Shown here: positions 32,661 through 41,679 of the stretch, in pieces
How the letters are laid out: every line of letters starts with the position of its first letter
Position numbering within the stretch: position 1 is the stretch's first letter
Source: Anaerostipes hominis (ex Lee et al. 2021)
Lineage (GTDB): Bacteria > Bacillota > Clostridia > Lachnospirales > Lachnospiraceae
Direction of reading: 5' to 3'
DNA: 64,000 bases
Assembly (NCBI RefSeq): GCF_002270485.1
Contig: NZ_NQOG01000005.1
Span: 62,001-126,000 of the forward strand
The notes under the pieces: model-generated
What the model saw: only the letters and a program-made list of their open reading frames with translations
Told to the model about the DNA's origin: nothing
Database searches by the model: none
Made by a program: the position numbers and the translations under genes

Positions 32661-34073
32661 TTACCTTCTTCTTCTGCGGAACCATATGATAAAGCCGCCG
32701 GCAATGACCACAGAAGGAATCACGAAGATGATCAGGATACTGAAGATACCCGGATGTGCAATGGTGTTATAAGTTACCTGAAGGCTCTTCGGTGAGATGG
32801 AGATATTATCTGCACTGTCCAGATTTGCGGTGACAGAATTCATGAACAGAGTAAGGTTCTCTAAGGTTGAGAAAGACTCTGTTACCTGTGCGTCGATGAG
32901 CATATTGCTTCCGTAAACGGTCAGACGGCTGTCTTTCTTTTTTTTCTTTCCTCCGCTGTCTTTTACAGTGACCGATTCTGTGGCCGCTGCTCCCAATATA
33001 TAGGTTCCCTGCGTCTGTTTTTTCTCTGTCACGGCACAGCCGTTCTCGGAAGTGGTCATAAAAGATTCCACGTTGATTGTGTCCCGGACAGGATCTGTCT
33101 GCGTCATGCCTTTCGAGTTGACCACCAGCACAGAATTTGAGGAAATACCGGAAGCCATATCGCCGCTCACAGATAAGTTTGGTATGAGGTAATAATAATT
33201 ACCCTGATAGCAGCGCTCTGCATCCGCAATATATCCATTGGCGACTTTCATGCCGTAGTCCTCAAAAATGCCATAGAGCCGTGTCATGCTCTTGTTTGTA
33301 TAGGCCAGGAGGGACATGACGTTTCCTCCTTTTTTCAGATAAGCGGTCAGAACTTTGGCTTCATCTTTTGTGAGATCACTGGTGGGGCCGTTGAGTATAA
33401 GAAGGTCACAGTCATCCGGTATGGATGAGGCAGTCAGGAGATTCAGCTCTGACACAGAGATTCTGGATTTTTCCATCAGGCCTGTGACAGAAGATGACAG
33501 GGCGGTTTCACCGTGTCCGGCCGTGTAATAAGCCTTGTATTCTTTTGTATTTGTCACATAATCTACTGCACTGGTCAGCTGCCCGTCTCCGTCAAACTTT
33601 GTGGCGGAAGAAGATGTATTATAATAGGAAGATTCAGTTACTAAAATATCGTCGAAGGAGATCGAAGTCTGCCGGTCTGTTGCTTTACAGGATACGACGA
33701 TACTGTTTTTTTCCGTGTCATACTTTGTCAGTGCAGAAGGATGCAGTACGGGGTCGATCCATTCTACTCTGAGGCGGCCGGAGAGAGAGGCATACTTGGT
33801 GATAAAGGTCTTGATGCGGTCATCAGTGCTTCCTTTTTCCGCGATTACATAAAGGTTGACGTCATTCTTCAAACTTTTAAGCAGCTTTTGGCTTTTTGAC
33901 GAGATCTCATATATATTGGTGTCACTGATATCAATTTGCCGGATCTTTTGAGGCAGCTGGGCCACAAGAAGATTAAACAGGATTACGATTCCTATGACAA
34001 CGGCAGTAACAGCTATGCTGTATGAGCCTCTCCTGGAATCCTTTGTCTGAAATAGTTGTTTTATTTTATCCAC
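32661..34073 (-). CDS. GldG-family extracytoplasmic ABC component
   Basis: 470 residues with TM helices at both ends (about 22-42 and 444-464) and a large outside domain. The N-terminal part (VNLYVIAEKGSTDDRIKTFITKYASLSG, LRVEWIDPVLHP) and the middle part (CDLLILNGPTSDLTKDEAKVLTAYLKKGG) correspond to GldG/ABC_transp_aux. In Bacteroidetes GldG is part of the gliding ABC complex; in Firmicutes the same set occurs in non-gliding cells and its cargo is unknown. Between permease and DUF4340 gene. Confidence 0.85.
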   Translation of the reverse strand: MDKIKQLFQTKDSRRGSYSIAVTAVVIGIVILFNLLVAQLPQKIRQIDISDTNIYEISSKSQKLLKSLKNDVNLYVIAEKGSTDDRIKTFITKYASLSGRLRVEWIDPVLHPSALTKYDTEKNSIVVSCKATDRQTSISFDDILVTESSYYNTSSSATKFDGDGQLTSAVDYVTNTKEYKAYYTAGHGETALSSSVTGLMEKSRISVSELNLLTASSIPDDCDLLILNGPTSDLTKDEAKVLTAYLKKGGNVMSLLAYTNKSMTRLYGIFEDYGMKVANGYIADAERCYQGNYYYLIPNLSVSGDMASGISSNSVLVVNSKGMTQTDPVRDTINVESFMTTSENGCAVTEKKQTQGTYILGAAATESVTVKDSGGKKKKKDSRLTVYGSNMLIDAQVTESFSTLENLTLFMNSVTANLDSADNISISPKSLQVTYNTIAHPGIFSILIIFVIPSVVIAGGFIIWFRRRRR

Positions 34074-34084
34074 TTACAGTCCTC

Positions 34085-34951
34085 CTAACTCCATCGTCTT
34101 TTCTGAAATGTCTGTATCGTCAAGAAAATAAAAAGAATGATGACGGAGAGATAATATAAAAGCCCTCCGATATCAAAAATATAGTTCTGGGCAAAATTAT
34201 AGAAAACGCCGGTCAGGACGAAATGTTCCAGAATATCATGAATGAAATTTTCAAATACAGACGATTTAATGAAATATACTGCAATACTTATGACCGCTCC
34301 GGCAATTTCTACGGTTCCGGCGATAATCTGATTTTTTGTTATATGAAAGATCAGGCCTGCGGCCAGTGACAGGATCAGGATGGTGATGATGACACCGCTG
34401 GGTGCGCTGGTCGGAATATAGCTTAAGAGATTATCAAGCATATACAAAAAGAATAAAACCCCGAAGGTGCTGATCGCCGCAATGACCGGACTCTCTGTCA
34501 GGGAAGACAGTAACATCCCGATGCCGATAAAAACACAGCCCAGCAGATAAAATGCCAGGATTGAAGAATAGTCCACCAGAAGATGGGCATTTCCGTGAAA
34601 CTTGATAATCAGAGGAAACAGGCAGTAGATCAGGCAGGGCATGGCAAATACCGTGATCATTGCAAAGTATTTGCCTAAAATGATCTTTGTCAGAGACACA
34701 GGCGAGGTCAGAAGCAGCTGGTCTGTCTTGTTTTTTCTCTCCTCAGCGAAGCATTTCATGGACAGAACCGGGACCGTGATCAGAACGGCAAAAATTACAC
34801 CGGACAGAGAATAAGAAAAATAGGGATATCCGCTCATCAGGTTATATACCATAAAATATACACCCCCGATGACAGTGAGGAATGCCGCAAAGGCACAGCC
34901 AATCATAGAGGTAAAATAGGAGCGGAGTTCCCGCTTATAAATTGCTTTCAT
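34085..34951 (-). CDS. ABC-2 type permease
   Basis: 288 residues with six TM helices. Starts MKAIYKRELRSYFTSMIG, typical of GldF-like ABC-2 permeases, and has FAEERKNKTDQLLLTSPVSL, the cytoplasmic coupling stretch that contacts the ATPase. Overlaps the ATPase gene by 17 bases and is followed 11 bases later by the GldG gene. Confidence 0.9.
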   Translation of the reverse strand: MKAIYKRELRSYFTSMIGCAFAAFLTVIGGVYFMVYNLMSGYPYFSYSLSGVIFAVLITVPVLSMKCFAEERKNKTDQLLLTSPVSLTKIILGKYFAMITVFAMPCLIYCLFPLIIKFHGNAHLLVDYSSILAFYLLGCVFIGIGMLLSSLTESPVIAAISTFGVLFFLYMLDNLLSYIPTSAPSGVIITILILSLAAGLIFHITKNQIIAGTVEIAGAVISIAVYFIKSSVFENFIHDILEHFVLTGVFYNFAQNYIFDIGGLLYYLSVIILFIFLTIQTFQKRRWS

Positions 34952-35912
34952 TTTCTTCGTCTCCTTCCTGTTCCTGAATGTCTGTATCGGTCAATTCCAG
35001 GAAAATGTCCTCAAGAGTCGTCCTGGAAATATAAATCCTGGTGACCGGGATTTCTTCTCTTGCAAAAGCAAGGGAAATCTCCCGGCAGATCTTCTGGCTG
35101 TCGCCGGAGAATTCCACAGAGATGTCGCAGGAATCTCCCGTGTCTCCTTTCCAGCAGATCGCGTGCATGCCAGAGAGAGAATCCAGGACAGACTGTATAC
35201 GTGCCGGGTCCGACATGATGGTAAGCTCCACAGTATCCTTTCCGCGGGACATTTCTTCCAGCTGTTTTGGTGTACCCTCGGCTGCCAGGCGCCCTTTTGA
35301 AATAATAAGAACATAATCGCAGATCTCCTGGACCTCCGCCAGGATATGAGAGCTGAGGATGATAGTATGGTCTTTGGAGAGCGTGCGGATGAGCTGCCGG
35401 ATTTCGATGATCTGTTTTGGGTCCAGGCCAACGGTCGGCTCATCCAGAATAATGATATCGGGGAAACCAAGGACTGCGGCCGCGAGACCGGTCCTCTGGC
35501 GGTATCCTTTGGAAAGATTGCGGATCAGGCGGCTGGAAACATCGGTAAGCCTGACGAGACTTAGGACTTTATCCACCTGTGCTGCACTGTCTTTTCTGGG
35601 AATCTCTTTTAATTCAGATACGAAACTTAAATATTCCCGGACGGTCATATCCGGATAGAGGGGCGGAATTTCCGGCAGATATCCCACGGATCTTTTCGCT
35701 TTCTCCGGCTCTTTTAAAATATCGAACCCGTTTATCAGAACTTCTCCGCTGTCTGCACCGATATATCCGGTCATGATGTTCATCGTGGTAGACTTTCCGG
35801 CACCGTTAGGTCCGAGGAAACCATAGACCCGGCCTTTCTCGATCGTAAATGACAGGTCATCCAAAGCCGGATGGCTGTCATAGCTCTTTGTAAGGTGTTT
35901 TACTTCAATCAA
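34935..35912 (-). CDS. ABC transporter ATPase (GldA-like)
   Basis: 325 residues. Walker A GPNGAGKST about 35-43, signature LSKGYRQRTGLA, Walker B IIILDEPTVGLDP, H-loop SSHILAE. The extra C-terminal region of about 90 residues is common in this group. The start is TTG at 35912, seven bases after AGGAGG. First gene of an operon ATPase-permease-GldG-DUF4340. A heterodimer is not needed; one ATPase probably pairs with one permease. Confidence 0.93.
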   Translation of the reverse strand: MIEVKHLTKSYDSHPALDDLSFTIEKGRVYGFLGPNGAGKSTTMNIMTGYIGADSGEVLINGFDILKEPEKAKRSVGYLPEIPPLYPDMTVREYLSFVSELKEIPRKDSAAQVDKVLSLVRLTDVSSRLIRNLSKGYRQRTGLAAAVLGFPDIIILDEPTVGLDPKQIIEIRQLIRTLSKDHTIILSSHILAEVQEICDYVLIISKGRLAAEGTPKQLEEMSRGKDTVELTIMSDPARIQSVLDSLSGMHAICWKGDTGDSCDISVEFSGDSQKICREISLAFAREEIPVTRIYISRTTLEDIFLELTDTDIQEQEGDEENESNL

Positions 35913-36104
35913 TTTACTGCCTCCTTTTATGTTGTCTCTTAACAGAATAAAAGAGAAAGCTAAACAAAATGTGATGAAAGTTTGATTCTTTTGTGTTCTC
36001 CTTCTTATCCTCAGTTACAAGTCTTTTTTTTTATTTCCATTTCTGTTATAATCTTAGAAAATAATTTCCATATGACCTGCATTGTGTGAAAAGGGGCGGT
36101 GACT

Positions 36105-37364
36105 ATGAAGATAAAAGGCGTCAGACTTTATGGGGTAAAGGACATCAGGATGGAAGAATTTGAACTTCCCGGGATCAAAGAGGACGAGATCCTGCTCAAG
36201 ATCCTCTGCAATGGAATTGCTATGTCTACTTTAAAAGAGATCACGCTTGCACAGAGGCATCTGAGGGTTCCGAAGAACATACGAAGATATCCGATATTGA
36301 TCGGACATGAATTCGCCGGGGTCATTGAACAGGTGGGTGAGAAGTGGAAGGATCAGTACCGTCCAGGGGACAAGTATGTAGTTGTTCCCGAGATACCGGG
36401 ACAAATCGAGTCTCCTGGTTATTCCTATGAGTATTTTGGAGGAGCTGCCACCTACTGCATTGTCCCGGGAGAAGTGATTGAAAAGGGATGTCTGCTTACT
36501 TTTGAGGGGGAAAGCTACTATGAGGCAACGGTGGCACAGGCACTGTACAGTATCGTAGGAAGCTTTCACTCCAATTATCACAGCAAACCTGGTTCCCATG
36601 ACCATATCTCCGGCATTAAAGAAGGCGGCAATACAGTGATCCTCGGGGGATGCGGACCCATGGGGCTGATGGCCATCCGCTATGTCCTGGCTATGGAGAG
36701 GAAACCGAAGAGGCTTGTGGTGACGGATATAAACGAAGAACGGATTGCCAAGGCCAGAAGGCTGATACCGGTGCAGGAGGCCCAGAGGACCGGAGTGGAG
36801 CTTTACTATATAAATCCGTCCATGATGGTAGACCCTGCTTCCGCGCTGCTGGCGCTGACCAATGAAAAGGGGTATGATGATGTTTTCGTCTATGCCCCGC
36901 CGAAAAATGTAGCGGAGACAGGGAACAGGATCATGGCCATGGACGGCTGCATGAATATTTACGCGGCTACTGCGGACAAGAAGTACAGGGCGGGCATGAA
37001 CATCTACGGCAGCCATTATCTCAAGACAAAGCTTATCGGTTCATCCGGGGGCCTGAGAAGCGATATGGAGGAAGCCCTTGAACTGCTCCGTGACAAAAAG
37101 GTTGATCCGGCTATGAATATTACCCATATCGGCGGTCTTAATGCGGTTGTGGATACTACACTGTATTTAAAGAAAATGCCGGGAGAGAAAAAGATCGTGT
37201 ACACGCACATCTCTATGCCGCTGACGGCGATTGAGGATTTTCGGAAGCTGGGAAAAGAAGACCCTTTATTTAAACGGCTGGCAGATGCATGTGATGAGGC
37301 CGGGGGATTCTGGAACAAGAAAGCGGAGGATATTCTGCTGGGTCGGCATTCGGCAGAAGAATAG
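36105..37364 (+). CDS. Zinc-type alcohol dehydrogenase relative (sorbose-1-P reductase-like)
   Basis: 420 residues of the medium-chain dehydrogenase family. GroES-like part with IGHEFAGVIEQVG, then Rossmann part with LGGCGPMGLMAIRYV and VTDINEERIAKAR. The overall form and KLIGSSGGLRSDMEEALELL resemble L-sorbose-1-phosphate reductase. The catalytic zinc Cys normally at the IC position is Ala here (CNGIAMSTLKE), and the four-Cys structural lobe is absent, so metal binding is in doubt. Start at 36105 after a GGGGCGG run. Stands alone before the fab operon; substrate unknown. Confidence 0.8.
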   Translation: MKIKGVRLYGVKDIRMEEFELPGIKEDEILLKILCNGIAMSTLKEITLAQRHLRVPKNIRRYPILIGHEFAGVIEQVGEKWKDQYRPGDKYVVVPEIPGQIESPGYSYEYFGGAATYCIVPGEVIEKGCLLTFEGESYYEATVAQALYSIVGSFHSNYHSKPGSHDHISGIKEGGNTVILGGCGPMGLMAIRYVLAMERKPKRLVVTDINEERIAKARRLIPVQEAQRTGVELYYINPSMMVDPASALLALTNEKGYDDVFVYAPPKNVAETGNRIMAMDGCMNIYAATADKKYRAGMNIYGSHYLKTKLIGSSGGLRSDMEEALELLRDKKVDPAMNITHIGGLNAVVDTTLYLKKMPGEKKIVYTHISMPLTAIEDFRKLGKEDPLFKRLADACDEAGGFWNKKAEDILLGRHSAEE

Positions 37365-37448
37365 AGATACAGATTTTTTTACCGTTATTTCCTAATAACT
37401 TCCTTGCATATTTGTATGTGAGTTAGTATAATATAGGAGTGAATTTAC

Positions 37449-37490
37449 TTGACAAGTTCGGGTATAAGTAGGTATACTTTGATAATCAAA
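37449..37490 (+). promoter_or_regulatory. fab operon promoter with FabT box
   Basis: TTGACA (37449-37454), 18 bases, TATACT (37473-37478). TTTGATAATCAAA (37478-37490), a perfect palindrome matching the FabT (MarR-family) operator, overlaps the end of the -10 box. A FabT-acyl-ACP complex could repress here; fabT itself is not in the window. Confidence 0.8.
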
Positions 37491-37518
37491 CTATTATGAG
37501 GTATGAAGGAGATTAATT

Positions 37519-37752
37519 ATGTTAGAGAAAATGAAGGAAATCATTGCAGAACAGTTAAGCGTTGATGAAAGCGAAATTGCGTTAGAGACATCTTTCAAAG
37601 ATGACTTAGGAGCTGACTCTCTGGACTTATTTGAATTAGTTATGGCATTAGAAGAAGAGTACGATGTAGAGATTCCGTCTGACGATCTGACAGAGCTTAA
37701 TACTGTCGAAGATGTAATCAACTACTTAAAGAATAAAGGCGTAGAAGATTAA
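37519..37752 (+). CDS. acpP: Acyl carrier protein
   Basis: 77 acidic residues. Ser34 in [10 protein letters not shown] accepts phosphopantetheine. Carrier of all intermediates of the fatty-acid synthase encoded by the nine genes that follow. A strong terminator lies directly downstream, so acpP should be transcribed more than the rest, matching the high need for ACP. AAGGAG precedes the ATG. Confidence 0.96.
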   Translation: MLEKMKEIIAEQLSVDESEIALETSFKDDLGADSLDLFELVMALEEEYDVEIPSDDLTELNTVEDVINYLKNKGVED

Positions 37753-37765
37753 GATTGACAAAATA

Positions 37766-37808
37766 TTGACTTATAACTGATGATTTGAGGTTATAAGTCA
37801 ATTTTTTA
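37766..37808 (+). terminator. Partial terminator between acpP and fabD
   Basis: ATTGACTTATAAC pairs perfectly with GTTATAAGTCAAT and is followed by TTTTTT. It would uncouple acpP from the downstream genes. Confidence 0.85.
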
Positions 37809-37819
37809 GAAACAGATAT

Positions 37820-37832
37820 TTTGAAACTCAAA
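37820..37832 (+). promoter_or_regulatory. Second FabT-like box before fabD
   Basis: TTTGAAACTCAAA: arms TTTGA/TCAAA like the box at 37478, 21 bases before the fabD start. No clear -10/-35 pair is seen around it, so it may act as a roadblock on transcripts that pass the terminator. Confidence 0.55.
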
Positions 37833-37853
37833 GTAATTGACGAGGTGATAACG

Positions 37854-38780
37854 ATGGGTAAAATTGTTTTTATGTTTCCGGGACAGGGAGCACAGTATGT
37901 CGGTATGGGACAAGAGTTCTATGACTCTTTTGAACACAGCAGAGAAGTATTTGAAAAAGCAAATGAAGTGTTGGATATTGATGTGAAGGCATTGTGCTTC
38001 GAGGAAAATGAAGACATCAACATTACGGAGTATACACAGGCGGCCATGGTGACAGCCAGTGTGGCCGTCTTAAGAGAGATCGAAGCCATGGGCATAAAAG
38101 CGGATATGACAGCTGGTTTAAGTCTCGGGGAATATTGTGCCCTTGTTGCATGCAATGTCATGAGCTTTGAGGATGCAGTCAAAGTAGTCCGCCAGAGAGG
38201 AATTCTCATGCAGGACACAGTGCCTGCCGGAGAGGGAGCCATGGCGGCTGTTCTTGGCATGAAGAAAGAAGAGATCGAGGCCGTGCTTCCCGGAGTGAGC
38301 GGAGTTGTCTCCATCGCCAATTACAACTGTCCCAGACAGATTGTGATATCAGGTGAGGCCAAAGCCGTCGAGGCAGCGGCAGATGTACTGAAAGAGGCGG
38401 GGGCCAAAAGAGTCCTTCCGCTGAAAGTGAGCGGGCCGTTTCATTCTCCTATGTTAAAGACTGCCGGGGAAAAACTGCTTGAGGTCTTAAAAGACGTGGA
38501 AGTTCATGATCCGGAGATTCCATATGTGTCAAATACGACTGCAGAATTTGTCACTTCCAAAGATCAGGTGAAAGACCTGCTGGGAAAACAGGTTTATTCT
38601 TCTGTCCGTTGGGAACAATCTATACATAAAATGATAGAAGCGGGAGCAGATACTTTTATCGAGATCGGTCCGGGAAGAACTCTGTCCGGATTTATGAGAA
38701 AGATCGACCGGAAGATGAAAGTGATCAATATAGAGAAAAAAGAAGATTTGAAAAAGCTTGAGGAGGTCTTATCATGTTAG
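37854..38780 (+). CDS. fabD: Malonyl-CoA:ACP transacylase
   Basis: 308 residues. FPGQGAQYVGMG at the N-terminus, nucleophile Ser90 in GLSLGEY, His in GPFHSPML. Loads malonate from CoA to ACP. The start at 37854 follows GAGGTG; an upstream TTG at 37821 would add an 11-residue extension not seen in the family. Overlaps fabG by seven bases. Confidence 0.96.
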   Translation: MGKIVFMFPGQGAQYVGMGQEFYDSFEHSREVFEKANEVLDIDVKALCFEENEDINITEYTQAAMVTASVAVLREIEAMGIKADMTAGLSLGEYCALVACNVMSFEDAVKVVRQRGILMQDTVPAGEGAMAAVLGMKKEEIEAVLPGVSGVVSIANYNCPRQIVISGEAKAVEAAADVLKEAGAKRVLPLKVSGPFHSPMLKTAGEKLLEVLKDVEVHDPEIPYVSNTTAEFVTSKDQVKDLLGKQVYSSVRWEQSIHKMIEAGADTFIEIGPGRTLSGFMRKIDRKMKVINIEKKEDLKKLEEVLSC

Positions 38781-39514
38781 AAGGAAAAGTAGCTGTTGTC
38801 ACAGGCGCAAGCCGTGGGATCGGCCGTGAAGTGGCACTGACCCTTGCAGGCTATGGGGCGAAAGTCATCGTCAATTATTGCGGGTCCAAAGAAAAAGCCG
38901 AAGGAGTGGTCGCTTCGATCAAAGAAAACGGTGGAGAAGCCAAAGTATATCAGGGAGATGTCTCCGATTTTAATACAGCCAGGGAAATGATGGCTTCCGT
39001 GAAAAAGGAATTCGGTTCCATCGACATTTTGGTCAACAATGCAGGAATCACAAAAGATAACCTGGCTATGAAGATGAGCGAGGAAGAGTTCGATCAGGTG
39101 ATCAATGTCAATCTGAAGGGAACATTTAACTGCATGAAGCATGTGGCAAGGATTATGCTGAAACAGAAGTCCGGCCATATCATCAACATGTCTTCCGTTT
39201 CTGGAGTGATCGGAAATGCCGGGCAGATGAATTACTGTGCCTCCAAGGCAGGAGTCATCGGTATGACCAAATCTCTGGCGAGAGAACTTGGGTCCAGAGG
39301 GATCACGGTCAATGCGGTGGCACCGGGGTACATAGATACGGAGATGACGGAAGTGCTTCCGGAGGACGTGAAGAAGGGTATTATCGATACGATCCCGTTA
39401 AAAAAAGTAGGGACGACAAAGGATATCGCAGAGACAGTAGCATTTTTAGCATCTGACAAGGCGTCCTATATTACTGGGCAGACGATCAGTGTGGATGGCG
39501 GAATGGGAATGTAA
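38774..39514 (+). CDS. fabG: 3-oxoacyl-ACP reductase
   Basis: 246 residues, short-chain dehydrogenase. NADPH site TGASRGIG (10-17), NNAG, and the catalytic Ser-Tyr-Lys set MSSVSG..YCASKAG. C-terminal YITGQTISVDGGMGM is typical of FabG. Reduces 3-oxoacyl-ACP. Translationally coupled to fabD by overlap. Confidence 0.96.
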   Translation: MLEGKVAVVTGASRGIGREVALTLAGYGAKVIVNYCGSKEKAEGVVASIKENGGEAKVYQGDVSDFNTAREMMASVKKEFGSIDILVNNAGITKDNLAMKMSEEEFDQVINVNLKGTFNCMKHVARIMLKQKSGHIINMSSVSGVIGNAGQMNYCASKAGVIGMTKSLARELGSRGITVNAVAPGYIDTEMTEVLPEDVKKGIIDTIPLKKVGTTKDIAETVAFLASDKASYITGQTISVDGGMGM

Positions 39515-39525
39515 AGGAGAGCAGT

Positions 39526-40770
39526 ATGAAGAATTTAAAGAGAGTCGTAGTTACCGGAATGGGTGCGATTACTCCGATCGGAAACAGTGTGGAAGAGTTC
39601 TGGGACGGAATCAAACAGCAAAAGACTGGATTTGCTCCAATCAGTCATTTTGATGCCAGTGAATACAAAACTCATCTGGCAGCAGAAGTAAAGGATTTTA
39701 AAGCGAAAGATTATATAGACCCGCGTTCTGCAAGGAGAATGGAACTGTTCTCCCAGTACGCCGTGGCTGCGGCCAAAGAGGCTATCGAGGATTCCGGACT
39801 GGATCTGGAAAAAGAAGATACAGCGAGGATTGGTGTATCTGTCGGGTCGGGAACAGGAAGTCTGCAGATTGTAGAAAAAAACACCGAAGTCATCCGTACA
39901 AAGGGTCCTAACAGAGTCAAGCCTCTGGTGGTTCCGATGATGATCTCCAACATGGCTGCGGGAAATGTTTCCCTTGCGTTTGGGTTAAGGGGCAAGAGCA
40001 TCAATGTAGTTACTGCATGTGCTACAGGCACGCAGTCTATTGGAGAAGCATTCCGCTCGATCCAGTGCGGCGAGGCAGATGTGATGGTGGCAGGAGGAAC
40101 GGAAGCCTGCATCACGCCGGTAGCTGTGGCGGGATTTGCCTCTCTGACAGCACTGAGCAGTTCAGAAGATCCAAAACGTGCATCGATTCCATTCGATAAA
40201 GAGAGAGACGGATTTATTATTGGAGAGGGAGCAGGCGTGGTAGTGCTGGAGACATTGGAGCACGCCAAAGCCAGGGGAGCCAATATCCTTGCGGAAGTTG
40301 TGGGATATGGGGCGACCAGCGATGCTTTCCATATCACTTCACCGGCAGAAGATGGAGAGGGAGCAGCGCGTGCGATGCAGTTTGCCATTGACGAGGCGGA
40401 GATCCGTCCCGATGAGGTGGATTATATCAACGCCCACGGAACAAGCACACCGGCCAACGACAAGTTTGAGACGAAAGCGATCAAAACTACCTTCGGCGAT
40501 CACGCCAGAGACTTGAAGATCAGCTCTACAAAATCGATGATCGGTCACGGACTCGGGGCCGCCGGAGCCATTGAGTTTATCACCTGTGTAAAGACTGTTT
40601 TGGAAGATTACATTCATCCCACTGTGGGACTTAAGGTGCCGGATGAAGAATGTGACCTGGATTATACATTAGAGCCGGTCACAGACCGCACAGTCAATTA
40701 TGCTCTGAGCAATTCACTTGGGTTCGGAGGGCATAATGCAACGCTTCTGATCAAAAAGTTTGCGGAATAG
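39526..40770 (+). CDS. fabF: 3-oxoacyl-ACP synthase II
   Basis: 414 residues, condensing enzyme. Catalytic triad: Cys165 in ACATGTQS, His in NAHGTSTP and His in SMIGHGLGAAG. Elongates acyl-ACP with malonyl-ACP. No fabH is present in this operon, so initiation must be encoded elsewhere or be done by FabF. Confidence 0.96.
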   Translation: MKNLKRVVVTGMGAITPIGNSVEEFWDGIKQQKTGFAPISHFDASEYKTHLAAEVKDFKAKDYIDPRSARRMELFSQYAVAAAKEAIEDSGLDLEKEDTARIGVSVGSGTGSLQIVEKNTEVIRTKGPNRVKPLVVPMMISNMAAGNVSLAFGLRGKSINVVTACATGTQSIGEAFRSIQCGEADVMVAGGTEACITPVAVAGFASLTALSSSEDPKRASIPFDKERDGFIIGEGAGVVVLETLEHAKARGANILAEVVGYGATSDAFHITSPAEDGEGAARAMQFAIDEAEIRPDEVDYINAHGTSTPANDKFETKAIKTTFGDHARDLKISSTKSMIGHGLGAAGAIEFITCVKTVLEDYIHPTVGLKVPDEECDLDYTLEPVTDRTVNYALSNSLGFGGHNATLLIKKFAE

Positions 40771-40782
40771 GGAGGATAGGCT

Positions 40783-41229
40783 ATGAAATTAGAGGAAATG
40801 AAAGAACTGATCCAGGCATTATCAGAGTCAGATGTCGATAAGTTTGAATATAAAGATGATGATTTCTCAGTGAAGCTGTCAAAGAAGAAGGAAAGAGTCT
40901 TCGCATCACCGGAATTCGCAGCGCCGCCTGTGCCCGCGGCTGCACCTGCGTCGCAAAGCACGCTGGAAGCTCTGCCGGAAGACGAAGAGGCGGAAGGCAA
41001 TGCCGTGACTGCTCCTTTGGTGGGTACCTTTTACGCTGCTCCGTCGGAAGGAGCAGAACCGTTCGTGCAGGTAGGCGATACGGTGACAAAGGGACAGATC
41101 ATTGGAATTGTTGAAGCTATGAAGCTGATGAACGAAGTGGAGAGTGAATTTGAAGGAACCGTAGTGAGCATCCCGGTTAATAACGGGGATATTGTGGAAT
41201 ACGGGGAAACTCTGGTCATTATCCGGTAG
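40783..41229 (+). CDS. accB: Biotin carboxyl carrier protein of acetyl-CoA carboxylase
   Basis: 148 residues: N-terminal helical part, an Ala/Pro-rich linker (about 47-60), and the C-terminal biotinyl domain with the biotin-accepting Lys in EAMKLM. Carrier of the carboxyl group between AccC and AccDA. Thirteen bases after fabF. Confidence 0.95.
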   Translation: MKLEEMKELIQALSESDVDKFEYKDDDFSVKLSKKKERVFASPEFAAPPVPAAAPASQSTLEALPEDEEAEGNAVTAPLVGTFYAAPSEGAEPFVQVGDTVTKGQIIGIVEAMKLMNEVESEFEGTVVSIPVNNGDIVEYGETLVIIR

Positions 41230-41243
41230 GAAAGGGGAAACAT

Positions 41244-41666
41244 ATGCTGAATATTAAAGAAATTATGAATATTATCCCGCACAGGAGCCCGTTTCTTCTG
41301 GTTGACCGGATTGAGGAAATGGAAGTCGGAAAAAGGGCAGTGGGCAAAAAATGCGTGACATACAACGAACCGTTCTTTGCGGGACATTTTCCGCAGGAAC
41401 CGGTGATGCCGGGTGTGCTGATCATCGAGGCGCTGGCTCAGGTGGGAGCCGTGTGCTGCCTTTCTGCGGAAGAGAACAAAGGAAAGATCGGATTTTTAGG
41501 CGGAGTCAATAAGGCAAAATTCCGCGGCAAAGTCGTACCTGGAGACGTGCTGAATCTGGAAGTAGAGATGATCAGGGTGAAAGGACCGGTAGGCGTCGGC
41601 AAGGGAACCGCAACGGTGGACGGAAAGGTCGTCGCGTCCGGCGAAATCACATTCATGATCGGCTAG
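41244..41666 (+). CDS. fabZ: 3-hydroxyacyl-ACP dehydratase
   Basis: 140 residues, hot-dog fold. Catalytic His in [13 protein letters not shown] and Glu in the following helix (LIIEALAQ). Dehydrates 3-hydroxyacyl-ACP. No fabA/fabM-type isomerase gene is in the operon, so the route to unsaturated fatty acids is not visible here. Confidence 0.95.
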   Translation: MLNIKEIMNIIPHRSPFLLVDRIEEMEVGKRAVGKKCVTYNEPFFAGHFPQEPVMPGVLIIEALAQVGAVCCLSAEENKGKIGFLGGVNKAKFRGKVVPGDVLNLEVEMIRVKGPVGVGKGTATVDGKVVASGEITFMIG

Positions 41667-41679
41667 GAGGAAGCGTTGT

